A stretch of 64,000 nt of DNA, from positions 1-64,000 of the forward strand of contig JABIWH010000033.1 in the NCBI GenBank assembly GCA_018701215.1, given 5' to 3'. Below are positions 26,794 through 34,800 of the stretch, piece by piece. The stretch's first letter is position 1, and the number at the start of each line of letters is the position of its first letter. This DNA is from Rhodospirillaceae bacterium (GTDB taxonomy: Bacteria > Pseudomonadota > Alphaproteobacteria > GCA-2731375). The notes beneath the pieces were generated by a model, which was not told the DNA's origin, ran no database searches, and was given only the letters and a program-made list of their open reading frames with translations. Made by a program: the position numbers and the translations under genes.

Positions 26794-27249
26794 TTGATCA
26801 GGGAAGCCAGGGCAGAAGACTTTGGGCGCTTAAGTGAACTTCATGCACAACTCCATCACGACGACCTTGAACCGGAGCATGGCGAGGATCGGGCGGTATT
26901 TGACGAGATACGCCGGTCCGAAAGCCTGCATCTTTTTCTGCTTGAAGACGACGATGCCAATGTCCAAGCGACATGCTATCTGAATATTATTCCCAACATG
27001 ACACGCGGTGCCTCTCCCTACGGGATCATCGAAAACGTCGTAACGGAGGAAAAATTGCGCGGCCAGGGCCTTGGCAAGAAGATCATCAGGCACGCGTTAC
27101 AATTTGCCTGGGATCGGCGCTGCTACAAAGTCATGTTACAAACCGGCTCAAAGCGAGCCTCGACGCACAACTTCTATAAGTCCTGCGGTTTTCGCGGCGA
27201 TGAAAAGTTCGGATTTGTCGCGCGCCCGCCCGGTAACGGTGGCCTATAA
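26794..27249 (+). CDS. GNAT-family N-acetyltransferase
   Basis: A 151-residue acetyl-CoA-dependent acetyltransferase. The N-terminus MIREARAEDFGRLSELHAQLH is typical. The acetyl-CoA loop is in VTEEKLRGQGLGKKIIRHAL (about 85-104), and SKRASTHNFYKSCGFRGDEKFGF gives the last core strand. The TTG start is supported by GGGAG 8 nt upstream and by the family N-terminus beginning there. It follows the hydantoinase by 20 bp, so it is likely co-transcribed. Substrate unknown. Confidence 0.88.
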   Translation: MIREARAEDFGRLSELHAQLHHDDLEPEHGEDRAVFDEIRRSESLHLFLLEDDDANVQATCYLNIIPNMTRGASPYGIIENVVTEEKLRGQGLGKKIIRHALQFAWDRRCYKVMLQTGSKRASTHNFYKSCGFRGDEKFGFVARPPGNGGL

Positions 27250-27256
27250 CGCGCCC

Positions 27257-28384
27257 TCAATCGCCATCCTCGACGAACTCAAAGTCCTGGCGCCGCTCCA
27301 CCGGCATGGCCGCGAGGTAGTCCTTGGCGTCCTTGGCGGACACTGCCTCGACGCTGCCATCCTCGTGCTGGACCACCACGCCGCCCTGCTGCAAGGAAGC
27401 GATGCGCCGGTCACGCTCGGCTCGGTCGGGATCGCAGACCAGAGCGCAGTTGCCGCAGGTGGTGGATAAATCCCGGCTGCCGAAGCCAAATACCATCGGC
27501 TGTTTATTGCTCACGCCATCGGGCGCGGGGCGGCGGTTGAAGGGCGGGATGGCCTGGCGGTAGGCGCCCTTCAATTCCTTATCGTCATTGGGGATGGGGA
27601 ACCGGCCCGGTGACCAGGTTGACCAGCGGCCGTTTTTGGCCAGGCCGTTATAGCCGGCGCAGACATAGGTGCAGCGGGCATAGTCGCGCCGTTCGGTATA
27701 GCTGAATTCACGCCCGCCCATGCTCACCGAAACCTTGTTCTTCAAACCATAACGGAAAAAGCCCGAGGGGCAGGACGCGTTGCAGGCCTGGCACTCGTCG
27801 CAATAATTATCCTCTTCCGCCAACGGCTGGTCGGCGGCAAGGGGTACATCGGTCACGGCGGTGGCGAAGACCACGTTGGGGCCATATTCGGGCGTCAGCA
27901 CATTGCCGGAAAAACCGAACGAGCCAAGACCGCAACGAACCGCCAAATAGCGGTGGGAAATTTCGGGCATCTGCTCGATATATTTGGCGTCGTTGCCGCC
28001 GCGATAAACGGAATTCGCCATCACCGCCACCGCCTCGGCCCCGAATTGCCCCAGATAGCTGGCCACGATGCCGGCGATGCCGCTGGCCATGGTGTTAATA
28101 TGGTTTTGGTCCCGCTGATGGCCGTGCCGGTCTTTCTTGGAAAGAAAGTCGCGGATGGCCTCCACATCGAACGGCACGGCGAACGTTATGGCGGACCGGG
28201 CGCCGCCCAGGACATGGCTGAGATCGGTTGAGGGTGGGCCGCCGGCCAGGGAATCCAGGTCATTAATACCGACCGAGGTGGCACCATAGGTCAACGCCAC
28301 GTCCTTGATTTTCTCGCGCATGGCTTCGATGGAAACCGTACCCGCAACGCCGTGCATCATGCCGTCGGCATATTTCTCAACCAT
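27257..28384 (-). CDS. Reductive-dehalogenase/epoxyqueuosine-reductase-like 4Fe-4S protein
   Basis: A 375-residue protein with the core of the corrinoid-dependent RdhA/QueG superfamily. The B12-binding-like half contains RYLAVRCGLGSFGFSGNVLTPEYG-type sequence (about 145-169). Ferredoxin motifs follow: CxxCxxCxxxCP (C195, C198, C201, C205) and CxxCxxxC (C310, C313, C317), with CTYVC at 238-242 able to supply the eighth ligand. The 105-residue spacer between clusters resembles reductive dehalogenases more than QueG. No Tat signal or membrane helix is visible, so it is cytoplasmic. The start has TTGGAG 8 nt upstream. It is last of a nine-gene run. Reaction unknown; corrinoid binding is inferred. 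Confidence 0.8.
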   Translation of the reverse strand: MVEKYADGMMHGVAGTVSIEAMREKIKDVALTYGATSVGINDLDSLAGGPPSTDLSHVLGGARSAITFAVPFDVEAIRDFLSKKDRHGHQRDQNHINTMASGIAGIVASYLGQFGAEAVAVMANSVYRGGNDAKYIEQMPEISHRYLAVRCGLGSFGFSGNVLTPEYGPNVVFATAVTDVPLAADQPLAEEDNYCDECQACNASCPSGFFRYGLKNKVSVSMGGREFSYTERRDYARCTYVCAGYNGLAKNGRWSTWSPGRFPIPNDDKELKGAYRQAIPPFNRRPAPDGVSNKQPMVFGFGSRDLSTTCGNCALVCDPDRAERDRRIASLQQGGVVVQHEDGSVEAVSAKDAKDYLAAMPVERRQDFEFVEDGD

Positions 28385-28439
28385 TTCGTCTACTCCAAGT
28401 CCAACCCACGGCGACTAAATCGCCAATTGCCCGGCCATG

Positions 28440-29156
28440 CTAGCCAACCTGCGTCCGGCGATCAAGAAAGCCTAGAATCCAGGCAGCGGCGGCGGCTTCG
28501 TCGGTGGGGGTGTCCAGGCTGGCCAGGGCGGCATCGGCGGCGGCGGGGCCGACGATCTCGCGGCGTACGCGGAGCAGCTGGCTGGCAAAATCCCTGGTCA
28601 TTTCCGGGTGGTTCTGGAGGCTCAGTACATTGCAGCCAATGGTCATGATGCCGATGGGACAAAAATCGCTGCCGCCGAGCACTTCAGCACCCGGCGGCGC
28701 TGTGACGACCTGGTCCTGATGCGAGGCCAAAAGAGACAGACTTTGTAGCGGCGGGTCCATCCAATTCGCCGTGTCGAAGACGTCATGGCGGTGTACGCCG
28801 ACGCCCCAACCCAGCGCCTTTTCCACCGTACCGCCAAAGGCCTGGGCGATCAGTTGATGACCGAAGCAGACCCCCACGATGGGCCGGCTTTCAGACGCCG
28901 TCCGCGTAAAGGCCTCCAACTGGGCGATCCAGGCATCGCCATCATAGACGGAGGCGGCGGCACCGGTGATCAACCAGCCGTCACATTCGTCCACCGCGTT
29001 TGGGAATTCGCCGTCATAACAAAGATAGGAGCGTAAGTCCGGCCCCTCGCCAGTGGCATTCAAAAAATGCCAAAAAGAGTCCGAGAAGGATGTCAGATAG
29101 CCGTGATATTCCGGCGCCACCGAGCCTGCCTCAAGTATGCCGATGGTCAAGGCCAT
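28440..29156 (-). CDS. Class I glutamine amidotransferase-like protein
   Basis: A 238-residue stand-alone GATase-1 domain. Seen: the nucleophile elbow GVCFGHQLIAQAFGG (Cys about 97), LASHQDQVV in the middle, and the His-x-Glu in LQNHPEMT (about 178-180), giving the Cys-His-Glu triad. Such stand-alone proteins act as glutaminases, gamma-glutamyl-amine hydrolases or GMP-synthase-like partners. It lies 9 bp after the crotonase gene in the same run. A role in releasing gamma-glutamylated amines is possible but not shown. Confidence 0.85.
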   Translation of the reverse strand: MALTIGILEAGSVAPEYHGYLTSFSDSFWHFLNATGEGPDLRSYLCYDGEFPNAVDECDGWLITGAAASVYDGDAWIAQLEAFTRTASESRPIVGVCFGHQLIAQAFGGTVEKALGWGVGVHRHDVFDTANWMDPPLQSLSLLASHQDQVVTAPPGAEVLGGSDFCPIGIMTIGCNVLSLQNHPEMTRDFASQLLRVRREIVGPAAADAALASLDTPTDEAAAAAWILGFLDRRTQVG

Positions 29157-29165
29157 GATCTATTC

Positions 29166-30083
29166 TCAGGGATCGACCAGATTGCCCTTGTCATCGCGGA
29201 CCTCGGGCCCGCGCACCCGGGCCCGGCCATCGCCAAAGCCTTCGTCACGGCCCGCCAACGCGGCCTTCAGGCCATCGGCCCGGGCGACCTTGCGGAAGCT
29301 GCGCGTGCCGGGCGCCAAATGGGCGCGGGCATCGTTCTCCGCCGCCAGCCGTTGCAGGGTTCTTGCCCCCATCAATTCGAGCCCTAGGTTGACGATACGC
29401 TTGTTGGCGGTCAGCAAATCGGAGTCGATCATGGCCAGGCGGTCGGCCAAGCCCTCGACCTCGGCCTCCAACAGATCGGCGGGCACGGATTTCATCACCA
29501 GGCCAATCTCCACCGCCTCCGCCCCCGTGATGGTGTCACCGGTCAGTACCAGGCGCTTGGCCCATTGCGGGCCGCAATGATAGACCCACATCTGGTTCGG
29601 CAGCGATCCAAGGTCGCGGGCGGGGGGAAAGCCGATCACCGCATCATCCGCCGCGATCACCATATCGCACAACAGGGCGATATCGGTGCCGCCGGCCAGA
29701 CAATGGCCATGGATTTGCGCAATGGTGGGTTTATGCATATCGAACAGCACCATGCGCAGGCGCTGGCTGTATTCCAGGCGCCAGATATCGTCATCAATGG
29801 TCGGATCGGCATAGATGCCGCCGTCACGATAGCTTCGCCCCGGCCGCCCGCCGCTGGGCGGGTTATTCAAGCCCGGCGTCAGATCATAGCCGGCGCTGAA
29901 CGACGGCCCCGCGCCGCGAATGATAATGCCGTGGACTTCCTTGTCATTGTCCGCCTCCCACAAAGCCTCGTTGAATTCCTCTAACAACGGAATCGAGAGC
30001 GCATTACGCTTTTCCGGCCGGTTCAGAGTAATGCGGGCGCGGCCATCCACGGCCTCGTAGATGATGTGTTCAAATTTTTCCAT
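29166..30083 (-). CDS. Enoyl-CoA hydratase/isomerase (crotonase) family protein
   Basis: A 305-residue crotonase. Seen: the N-terminal ITLNRPEKRNALS; the first oxyanion-hole segment GAGPSFSAGYDLTPG (about 57-71), which is extended by a Gly/Pro/Arg insertion (NNPPSGGRPGRSYRDGG); and the second oxyanion segment HCLAGGTDIALLCDMVIA (about 124-141). It is longer than typical enoyl-CoA hydratases (about 260). The superfamily includes hydratases, isomerases, hydrolases and chlorobenzoyl-CoA dehalogenase; the acid/base Glu positions do not settle which. It is in a run with a DehI-like dehalogenase and an amidase. Confidence 0.85.
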   Translation of the reverse strand: MEKFEHIIYEAVDGRARITLNRPEKRNALSIPLLEEFNEALWEADNDKEVHGIIIRGAGPSFSAGYDLTPGLNNPPSGGRPGRSYRDGGIYADPTIDDDIWRLEYSQRLRMVLFDMHKPTIAQIHGHCLAGGTDIALLCDMVIAADDAVIGFPPARDLGSLPNQMWVYHCGPQWAKRLVLTGDTITGAEAVEIGLVMKSVPADLLEAEVEGLADRLAMIDSDLLTANKRIVNLGLELMGARTLQRLAAENDARAHLAPGTRSFRKVARADGLKAALAGRDEGFGDGRARVRGPEVRDDKGNLVDP

Positions 30084-30106
30084 TGGATAACTCTATTCAG
30101 GTGAAC

Positions 30107-30580
30107 CTAGGCCTGGCTGCGGTGTCCCGCCGGGCGCATGACCTTCAGCAGCCAGAAAATGACACAGAAAATGCCGGTTAGGATGACCAGGGCGACCACC
30201 GCCGCCAGGCGCTTACCAAAGGCTTCATCCAGGCTGTAGCCGGGGCCGAGAAGGTAGACGCAAAGGATCTGCACTGCCTGCAAGGCGGCACCCGCCGAGA
30301 ACAGAATGGCGATGAAGGTGGAGCCGCGTAACGAGGTCAGCACCATGCTTTCGACACTGCGCTGTTGCACGATGTGGGATTGATAGGCCCGCCAATGGTA
30401 GCCGCAGAAACCGGCGATACCGACAATAACGACGGCCCACAGAATTGAATTCTCATAGCTCAAGCCATTCAGCACCAGATTGAACAGATCCTCGAACGGT
30501 TTGTAGAAATACAAAAAGATCAGCACGACGATATAGATAATGAAGCCCACCAGGGTCCAGAACCATTGCCATCCATTCAT
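30107..30580 (-). CDS. Four-helix membrane protein, family unknown (paralogue of 8382-8900)
   Basis: A 157-residue protein with four likely membrane helices (about 6-25, 43-60, 86-112, 124-147). LIFLYFYKPFE (20-30) is identical to the paralogue. Shared features are a HW/W-R-x-x-QSH loop, an AG-x-x-LQAV segment in helix three and a C-terminal basic tail. It starts after GGGGACGGCAC. It lies between the DehI-like gene and the crotonase. No function is recognised; a small channel, transporter helper or membrane scaffold are all possible. Confidence 0.78.
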   Translation of the reverse strand: MNGWQWFWTLVGFIIYIVVLIFLYFYKPFEDLFNLVLNGLSYENSILWAVVIVGIAGFCGYHWRAYQSHIVQQRSVESMVLTSLRGSTFIAILFSAGAALQAVQILCVYLLGPGYSLDEAFGKRLAAVVALVILTGIFCVIFWLLKVMRPAGHRSQA

Positions 30581-30663
30581 GTGCCGTCCCCTTCGAGCCT
30601 TGTTACATCCTGCATTTTAGCCGCCACGATGGCCGCGCGATAGGGTCAAATGCCGGCAACTGT

Positions 30664-31485
30664 TCACTTCGATGCATCCGCGATCAAACGGCCAAAGATA
30701 ACCATCTCCGGACTGGTGCGGCGGTAGGTATCAAGGGCGGCAAGGATAGCCGGAATTTCCGCCGCGTCCGGCATCACGTTCTCAGGTAGTGGCGGTAATT
30801 CGGCGAACAATTCCGCCACCGCGCCATCCACGCCAGACAGCAACGCCGCCCGGGCCGCATCGGTTCCGGGCGCGGTGAATAGCGGCGCAAGGACCTGCGC
30901 CAGATGCGCAAAATAGCCTGGCCAACGCGCCAAGATACGGTACAGGCCGGGCACGAATGGCGCGCCATCCACCTCCGTGCCCAATTGCAGCAAGGCCGCG
31001 CGGGTGTCCGCATCCGCCAAGGCCGGATCCACCATCGCAGGCAGGGCCGGTAGAGCCTCGGGCGGTTGCCAGTCACCGTTCGGCCCACCGTCGCCCAGCC
31101 AACCGCCACCTTGGGGGCGCTCCCCCGCCAGTAGATGACGCAACAGACCGGCGAACATCAGATTGACCGGCGCCACCCGGACGAAGCCAGCGCAGACCTG
31201 GGCCACTTGCCGCAGATCATCCGTCTCTAGGCCGAAATTCCATGGCTCAATCGGCGCCATGGTGGGCAGCGGCAAATCAGCCGCGACCCGCCAACCGGCA
31301 CTTTGCGCCTGCCCGGATAGGAAGGCCGGGCTCAACGCGGCCCAGCTCCATTCCAGCCAGCCTGGCTTGGTCGCCAGATGGCGCTGCAATGAGGAGACGT
31401 AGGGTACGGCCCAAAGGCGGCGGATCTCGGCATAGATCCCAGCAATCTCGCCCGTGGCCGCATCTTCTGATAGTTCCGCCAGCAT
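30664..31485 (-). CDS. DehI-like (group I haloacid dehalogenase family) protein
   Basis: A 273-residue all-helical protein. The opening LSEDAATGEIAGIYAEIRRLWAVPYVS and two similar halves (about 1-125 and 135-273, both with ...P(Y/F)V..L.R.LA..PG(W/Y)...) match the pseudo-dimeric layout of DehI, which removes halide from D- and L-2-haloacids by direct water attack. I recognise the family from its pattern and internal repeat. Whether the catalytic Asp/Asn pair is kept cannot be verified without an alignment, and many family members have no tested activity. It starts 14 bp after the amidase stop. Confidence 0.65.
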   Translation of the reverse strand: MLAELSEDAATGEIAGIYAEIRRLWAVPYVSSLQRHLATKPGWLEWSWAALSPAFLSGQAQSAGWRVAADLPLPTMAPIEPWNFGLETDDLRQVAQVCAGFVRVAPVNLMFAGLLRHLLAGERPQGGGWLGDGGPNGDWQPPEALPALPAMVDPALADADTRAALLQLGTEVDGAPFVPGLYRILARWPGYFAHLAQVLAPLFTAPGTDAARAALLSGVDGAVAELFAELPPLPENVMPDAAEIPAILAALDTYRRTSPEMVIFGRLIADASK

Positions 31486-31499
31486 CTAGACAGCCATCA

Positions 31500-32921
31500 T
31501 CAAACAGACAGCGGCGGACGGCGCAGATGCCATTCGGTGGCCTGCTCGTAGGCATCGGCGACCTGCAACAGCAACGGCTCCTCGAACCACGGGCCCAGCA
31601 ATTGCAACCCAATGGGCAGCCCGCCCTCGGTAAAGCCGCAGGGTACGGAGATCGCCGGCTGGCCGGTAAAGGCCGCCAGCCGCGTCAGTTGCCCCAACGC
31701 CTTCCAGCCGATGACTTCCCGATCACCCACCTTTGCCTTGCCCGTGGCGATGGGCACCGAGGGGATCACCGCCGTCGGCATGGCCAAAATAGGCGTTTGC
31801 GACAGCACACCAGCCATTTCCTGGCGTACTCTTGTTTGGGTCTGCCGCGCCCTGATGTAGTCAGTGGCGCTCAAACCTTCGCCCAGGCGCAGGCGTTCGT
31901 TGACATCTGGCGACAATTCGTCGGCGTGATCGCGCAAATGGCCATCGTGCACTGTATGGGCCTCGCCCATGGCCACGGCGTTCCAGCCTTGCGTGGCGTC
32001 TCGGTTAAAGGACAGCACTGCTTCTTCGACCACCGCGCCCAGATCCTGCAATACGCCCAGGGCGGCCTGCACGGCGGCATCGACCTCCCCATCCAGGCGG
32101 TCGAAAAAGAAATCACGCGGCACGCCGATGCGCAGACCATCCAGGGGTTTGCCCAGAAGCGCGGTGTAATCATCGGCGACCCTGGCATGCGCGGTACTTG
32201 GATCGGCGGCATCGGGACCGGCGATGGCGGCCAGCACCAGGGCCGCATCGCGCACCGTGCGTGCCAACGGCCCACCATGATCGAGGCTTTCACAAAGCGG
32301 ATAGATACCGGCGCGAGAGGCCAGGCCATAGGTCTGTTTCAACCCGACCACGCCGCAGAGCGAGGCCGGAATACGAATCGAGCCGCCGGTATCACTGCCC
32401 AAGGTGGCCATGGCCAGGGCGGCTGACGTCGCACAACCGGAGCCGGACGACGAACCGCCCGAGACATAATCGGTGTTCCACGGGTTTCGCGCGGTGCCCA
32501 CATGGGGGTTGATACCCGTGGGACCAAAGGCGAATTCATGCAGGTTCAACATCCCCACCATAATGGCGCCGGCCTGGCGCAGACGGGCAACCGAGGTCGC
32601 GTCTGTATTGGCGATGCCTTCCGACAGCAGTTTCGAGCCACAGGTGCGCTCCATGCCCGCGACCTGAAACAGATCTTTTACAGCCATGGGAATGCCATGC
32701 AACGGCCCGCGATAGTTGCCGGCGGCAATCTCCGCCTCCGCCTCCTTCGCCGCCGCCATCGCCGCCTCGGGATAGAGCGAGATATAGGCATTCAAATCCG
32801 GGTTCAATGCTTCGATCCGGGCCAGCTGGCTTTGCATCAGCTCGACCGGCGAGACCTCGCGCGCGGCGATCATCGCGGCAACGGCGGCGATATCCTTTAG
32901 GGCCAGTTCGTCATTATTCAT
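31500..32921 (-). CDS. Amidase-signature family amidase
   Basis: A 473-residue Ser-cisSer-Lys hydrolase acting on carboxylic amides. Seen: the catalytic Lys in VKDLFQVAG (K82), the signature GGSSSGSG (155-162) with the cis-Ser, and the nucleophile in SDTGGSIRIPAS (S181). An open frame continues upstream to 33368 on the same strand but has no similarity there; the real start is the ATG at 32921, which shares ATGA with the stop of the preceding membrane-protein gene. It is also related to GatA, but no gatB or gatC neighbours are seen, so a catabolic amidase is more likely. Confidence 0.9.
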   Translation of the reverse strand: MNNDELALKDIAAVAAMIAAREVSPVELMQSQLARIEALNPDLNAYISLYPEAAMAAAKEAEAEIAAGNYRGPLHGIPMAVKDLFQVAGMERTCGSKLLSEGIANTDATSVARLRQAGAIMVGMLNLHEFAFGPTGINPHVGTARNPWNTDYVSGGSSSGSGCATSAALAMATLGSDTGGSIRIPASLCGVVGLKQTYGLASRAGIYPLCESLDHGGPLARTVRDAALVLAAIAGPDAADPSTAHARVADDYTALLGKPLDGLRIGVPRDFFFDRLDGEVDAAVQAALGVLQDLGAVVEEAVLSFNRDATQGWNAVAMGEAHTVHDGHLRDHADELSPDVNERLRLGEGLSATDYIRARQTQTRVRQEMAGVLSQTPILAMPTAVIPSVPIATGKAKVGDREVIGWKALGQLTRLAAFTGQPAISVPCGFTEGGLPIGLQLLGPWFEEPLLLQVADAYEQATEWHLRRPPLSV

Positions 32922-34021
32922 TCCGCAGCCTCCGGGATCGCGGCGATTAACAAAATGCCATAGATGGCAACGAAGATCGTGTCCTTGACCGCGCCCAGGC
33001 CCTGCTTGCCCTCGCTGCCCTGGATCAACATGACGATGATCTCCAGCACGAAGGCGATGATGGCCAGAAAGAAAAATGGCCAAACCGTGCTCCACCAGGA
33101 GATCTCCGGCAGGGGCGCGGCACCCTCGGGAATGGTTTTCATGGCACGCCAGATCAGCAGCAGGATCGGCAGGGCGATAAAATAAGCGTGGGCCAGTAGA
33201 AAACGCAGCCGCGTGCGGGCCCGGTCCAAAATCCAGAAGATCAGGAAAAACAGCGCCACATAGAGCACATCCCAGAACATCGCGGCATATTCTTCGCCGC
33301 CAGGGTCTTGCCGCAGATTGAGGAAGCCCAGGATCAACAAAAACGTCATGGCATCGCAGAGCAGCCATTCGCGGAAGTTCTCAGCCGTGTCCTTGACGTT
33401 CCAGCCACGCGAGGCCTTGTCGAACAACAGCACCAGGGCCACCGCCAGGCTGGCGGGATAAATCAGACCCAGGATCAGGGAATATTGCTCCGCCTTGGGC
33501 AGATAGATCCAATTCAACAGCACGAACGCGGCCAGCAAACCCAACAGCCCCAACAGGCGCAGGCCCGCCGGCGTCGGCTGGGTTGCGGCCTCGGGGGTGG
33601 TGGCGGGCGCGGCGGCCGGGGTGGACGATGCCGCGAAAGACGGCGCCGCCGGCGCCGGACCCTGCCGGGATCTTTGTGCAACCAGAAAAACCAGAAAGCC
33701 AATCAGGCCCAAGCCGCCGACCACCAGCATAATGACGAAAAAGGTGATGGCCCGGCCATCGGCCCGCCAGTCCGCCGCCTGACCCAACAGGCCCTCGGTG
33801 GAGAATTGCCAGACCGCGAGAGCGGCGATCACCACCAGCAACAGCGCCGCCAACAGGTATTGATACCAACGGTTCGCGCCACTGCCGCCAGCGCCGCCGC
33901 CACCACCGCCGTCCTTTGCTTGGGCCACCGCGCGGCCAATGAGAAAGACCAAAAAAGCCAAAACGCCGACAACGGCGATGGCGATCATGACCTCTAGAAA
34001 TATGACTGAACGACTATCCAC
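32918..34021 (-). CDS. Polytopic membrane protein with Gly-rich and Ala/Pro-rich linkers, unknown
   Basis: A 367-residue protein from the GTG at 34021 (AGGGGG 4-5 nt upstream; an in-frame ATG lies at 34060). It has about eight hydrophobic segments. The first two are separated by KDGGGGGGAGGSG and the third is followed by a long Ala/Pro/Thr-rich linker (about 120-150). The C-terminal half holds five helices with charged loops (FDKASRGWNVKDTAENFREWL, DRARTRLR). I do not recognise the family. The ATGA overlap with the amidase gene indicates translational coupling, so a role in uptake or sensing of the amidase substrate is plausible (inference). Confidence 0.75.
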   Translation of the reverse strand: MDSRSVIFLEVMIAIAVVGVLAFLVFLIGRAVAQAKDGGGGGGAGGSGANRWYQYLLAALLLVVIAALAVWQFSTEGLLGQAADWRADGRAITFFVIMLVVGGLGLIGFLVFLVAQRSRQGPAPAAPSFAASSTPAAAPATTPEAATQPTPAGLRLLGLLGLLAAFVLLNWIYLPKAEQYSLILGLIYPASLAVALVLLFDKASRGWNVKDTAENFREWLLCDAMTFLLILGFLNLRQDPGGEEYAAMFWDVLYVALFFLIFWILDRARTRLRFLLAHAYFIALPILLLIWRAMKTIPEGAAPLPEISWWSTVWPFFFLAIIAFVLEIIVMLIQGSEGKQGLGAVKDTIFVAIYGILLIAAIPEAAE

Positions 34022-34061
34022 CGTGCCCCCTATTCCGTTCCACTGTCCCGTCTTACCCAAT

Positions 34062-34799
34062 CTAGGTCCGCAGCGTTACATCAAAGCGATCCTTGAAGGC
34101 CTGACGCAGGTTCTCGAACCGTACGCCAACCCGGATCACCGAGAAATCGCGAAAGTCTATGATAGTGGATGATCGGCCCTGATGGTTAGCGTATTGCGAG
34201 AGGCCGTAATCAAAGCTGATATCCGCCGCCGACCGCACCACTTGGTCAATGTCGCCCAGGCGGTACTTGCTGCCCGACAATGAAAGGTTGGCGGAGGAAC
34301 CGAACACCGGCATTTCCCGGGCCCAGGCCTGGCGGGCGATTTCGTCATGCATCTGCCCGGCGTTCAACAGCATATCAAGCGTGCCCGCCTTGGATGAAGA
34401 GTCCAGAACAAACGGATCCACCTTGGTCAGGACGGGATGATCTTCGCGAAACGGCGCCACCACGGAAAACGGCAGACCGACCTGTTCGACCATCTCGGCC
34501 ACCATGGCGTGCCGCTCCGCCGGCATCATATGCAGCTCGGCGCTCATGGCGTAATTGCCGAACATGCCGGAAGGTTTTTCATAGCTGCGTTGTTTGGCAT
34601 CAAAAATGCGGCGGATGCCCTGGGGCGTGGCGGCCAGGATGGCATAGGCCACATCCAGGGGCGCGATGGCGACGCCGCCCGCCGCCAGGCTCTCCAACAA
34701 AGCATCAGCGTCGGCGGAGAGCTGTTCGGTGCTGACCGCATCCTGGGTGCGCCGCTCGTCTGGATCGGACGGCTGCAGCGGTGTTTCGGCTTCTATCAT
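34062..34799 (-). CDS. Sua5/YciO/YrdC-domain protein
   Basis: A 245-residue protein with the YrdC fold known from the threonylcarbamoyl-AMP synthase TsaC/Sua5 and the HypF domain. Seen: AIAPLDVAYAI and IRRIFDAKQRSYEKPSGMFG (a K-x-R loop), and the nucleotide-binding SSAN of VFGSSANLSLSG (about 178-189). It differs from housekeeping TsaC in several core motifs (the usual PTDT is PLDV), so it may be a divergent paralogue with another substrate. The ATG at 34799 follows the upp stop by one base, implying coupling. Confidence 0.8.
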   Translation of the reverse strand: MIEAETPLQPSDPDERRTQDAVSTEQLSADADALLESLAAGGVAIAPLDVAYAILAATPQGIRRIFDAKQRSYEKPSGMFGNYAMSAELHMMPAERHAMVAEMVEQVGLPFSVVAPFREDHPVLTKVDPFVLDSSSKAGTLDMLLNAGQMHDEIARQAWAREMPVFGSSANLSLSGSKYRLGDIDQVVRSAADISFDYGLSQYANHQGRSSTIIDFRDFSVIRVGVRFENLRQAFKDRFDVTLRT

Positions 34800-34800
34800 A

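Noticed and set aside
27257..28384. Assignment as the housekeeping epoxyqueuosine reductase QueG
   Set aside because: The spacing between the two Fe-S motifs is about 105 residues and the sequence around them differs from QueG; only superfamily membership is claimed.
32922..33368. N-terminal extension of the amidase frame
   Set aside because: Overlaps a membrane-protein gene in another frame and has no amidase similarity; the ATGA overlap gives a better start.
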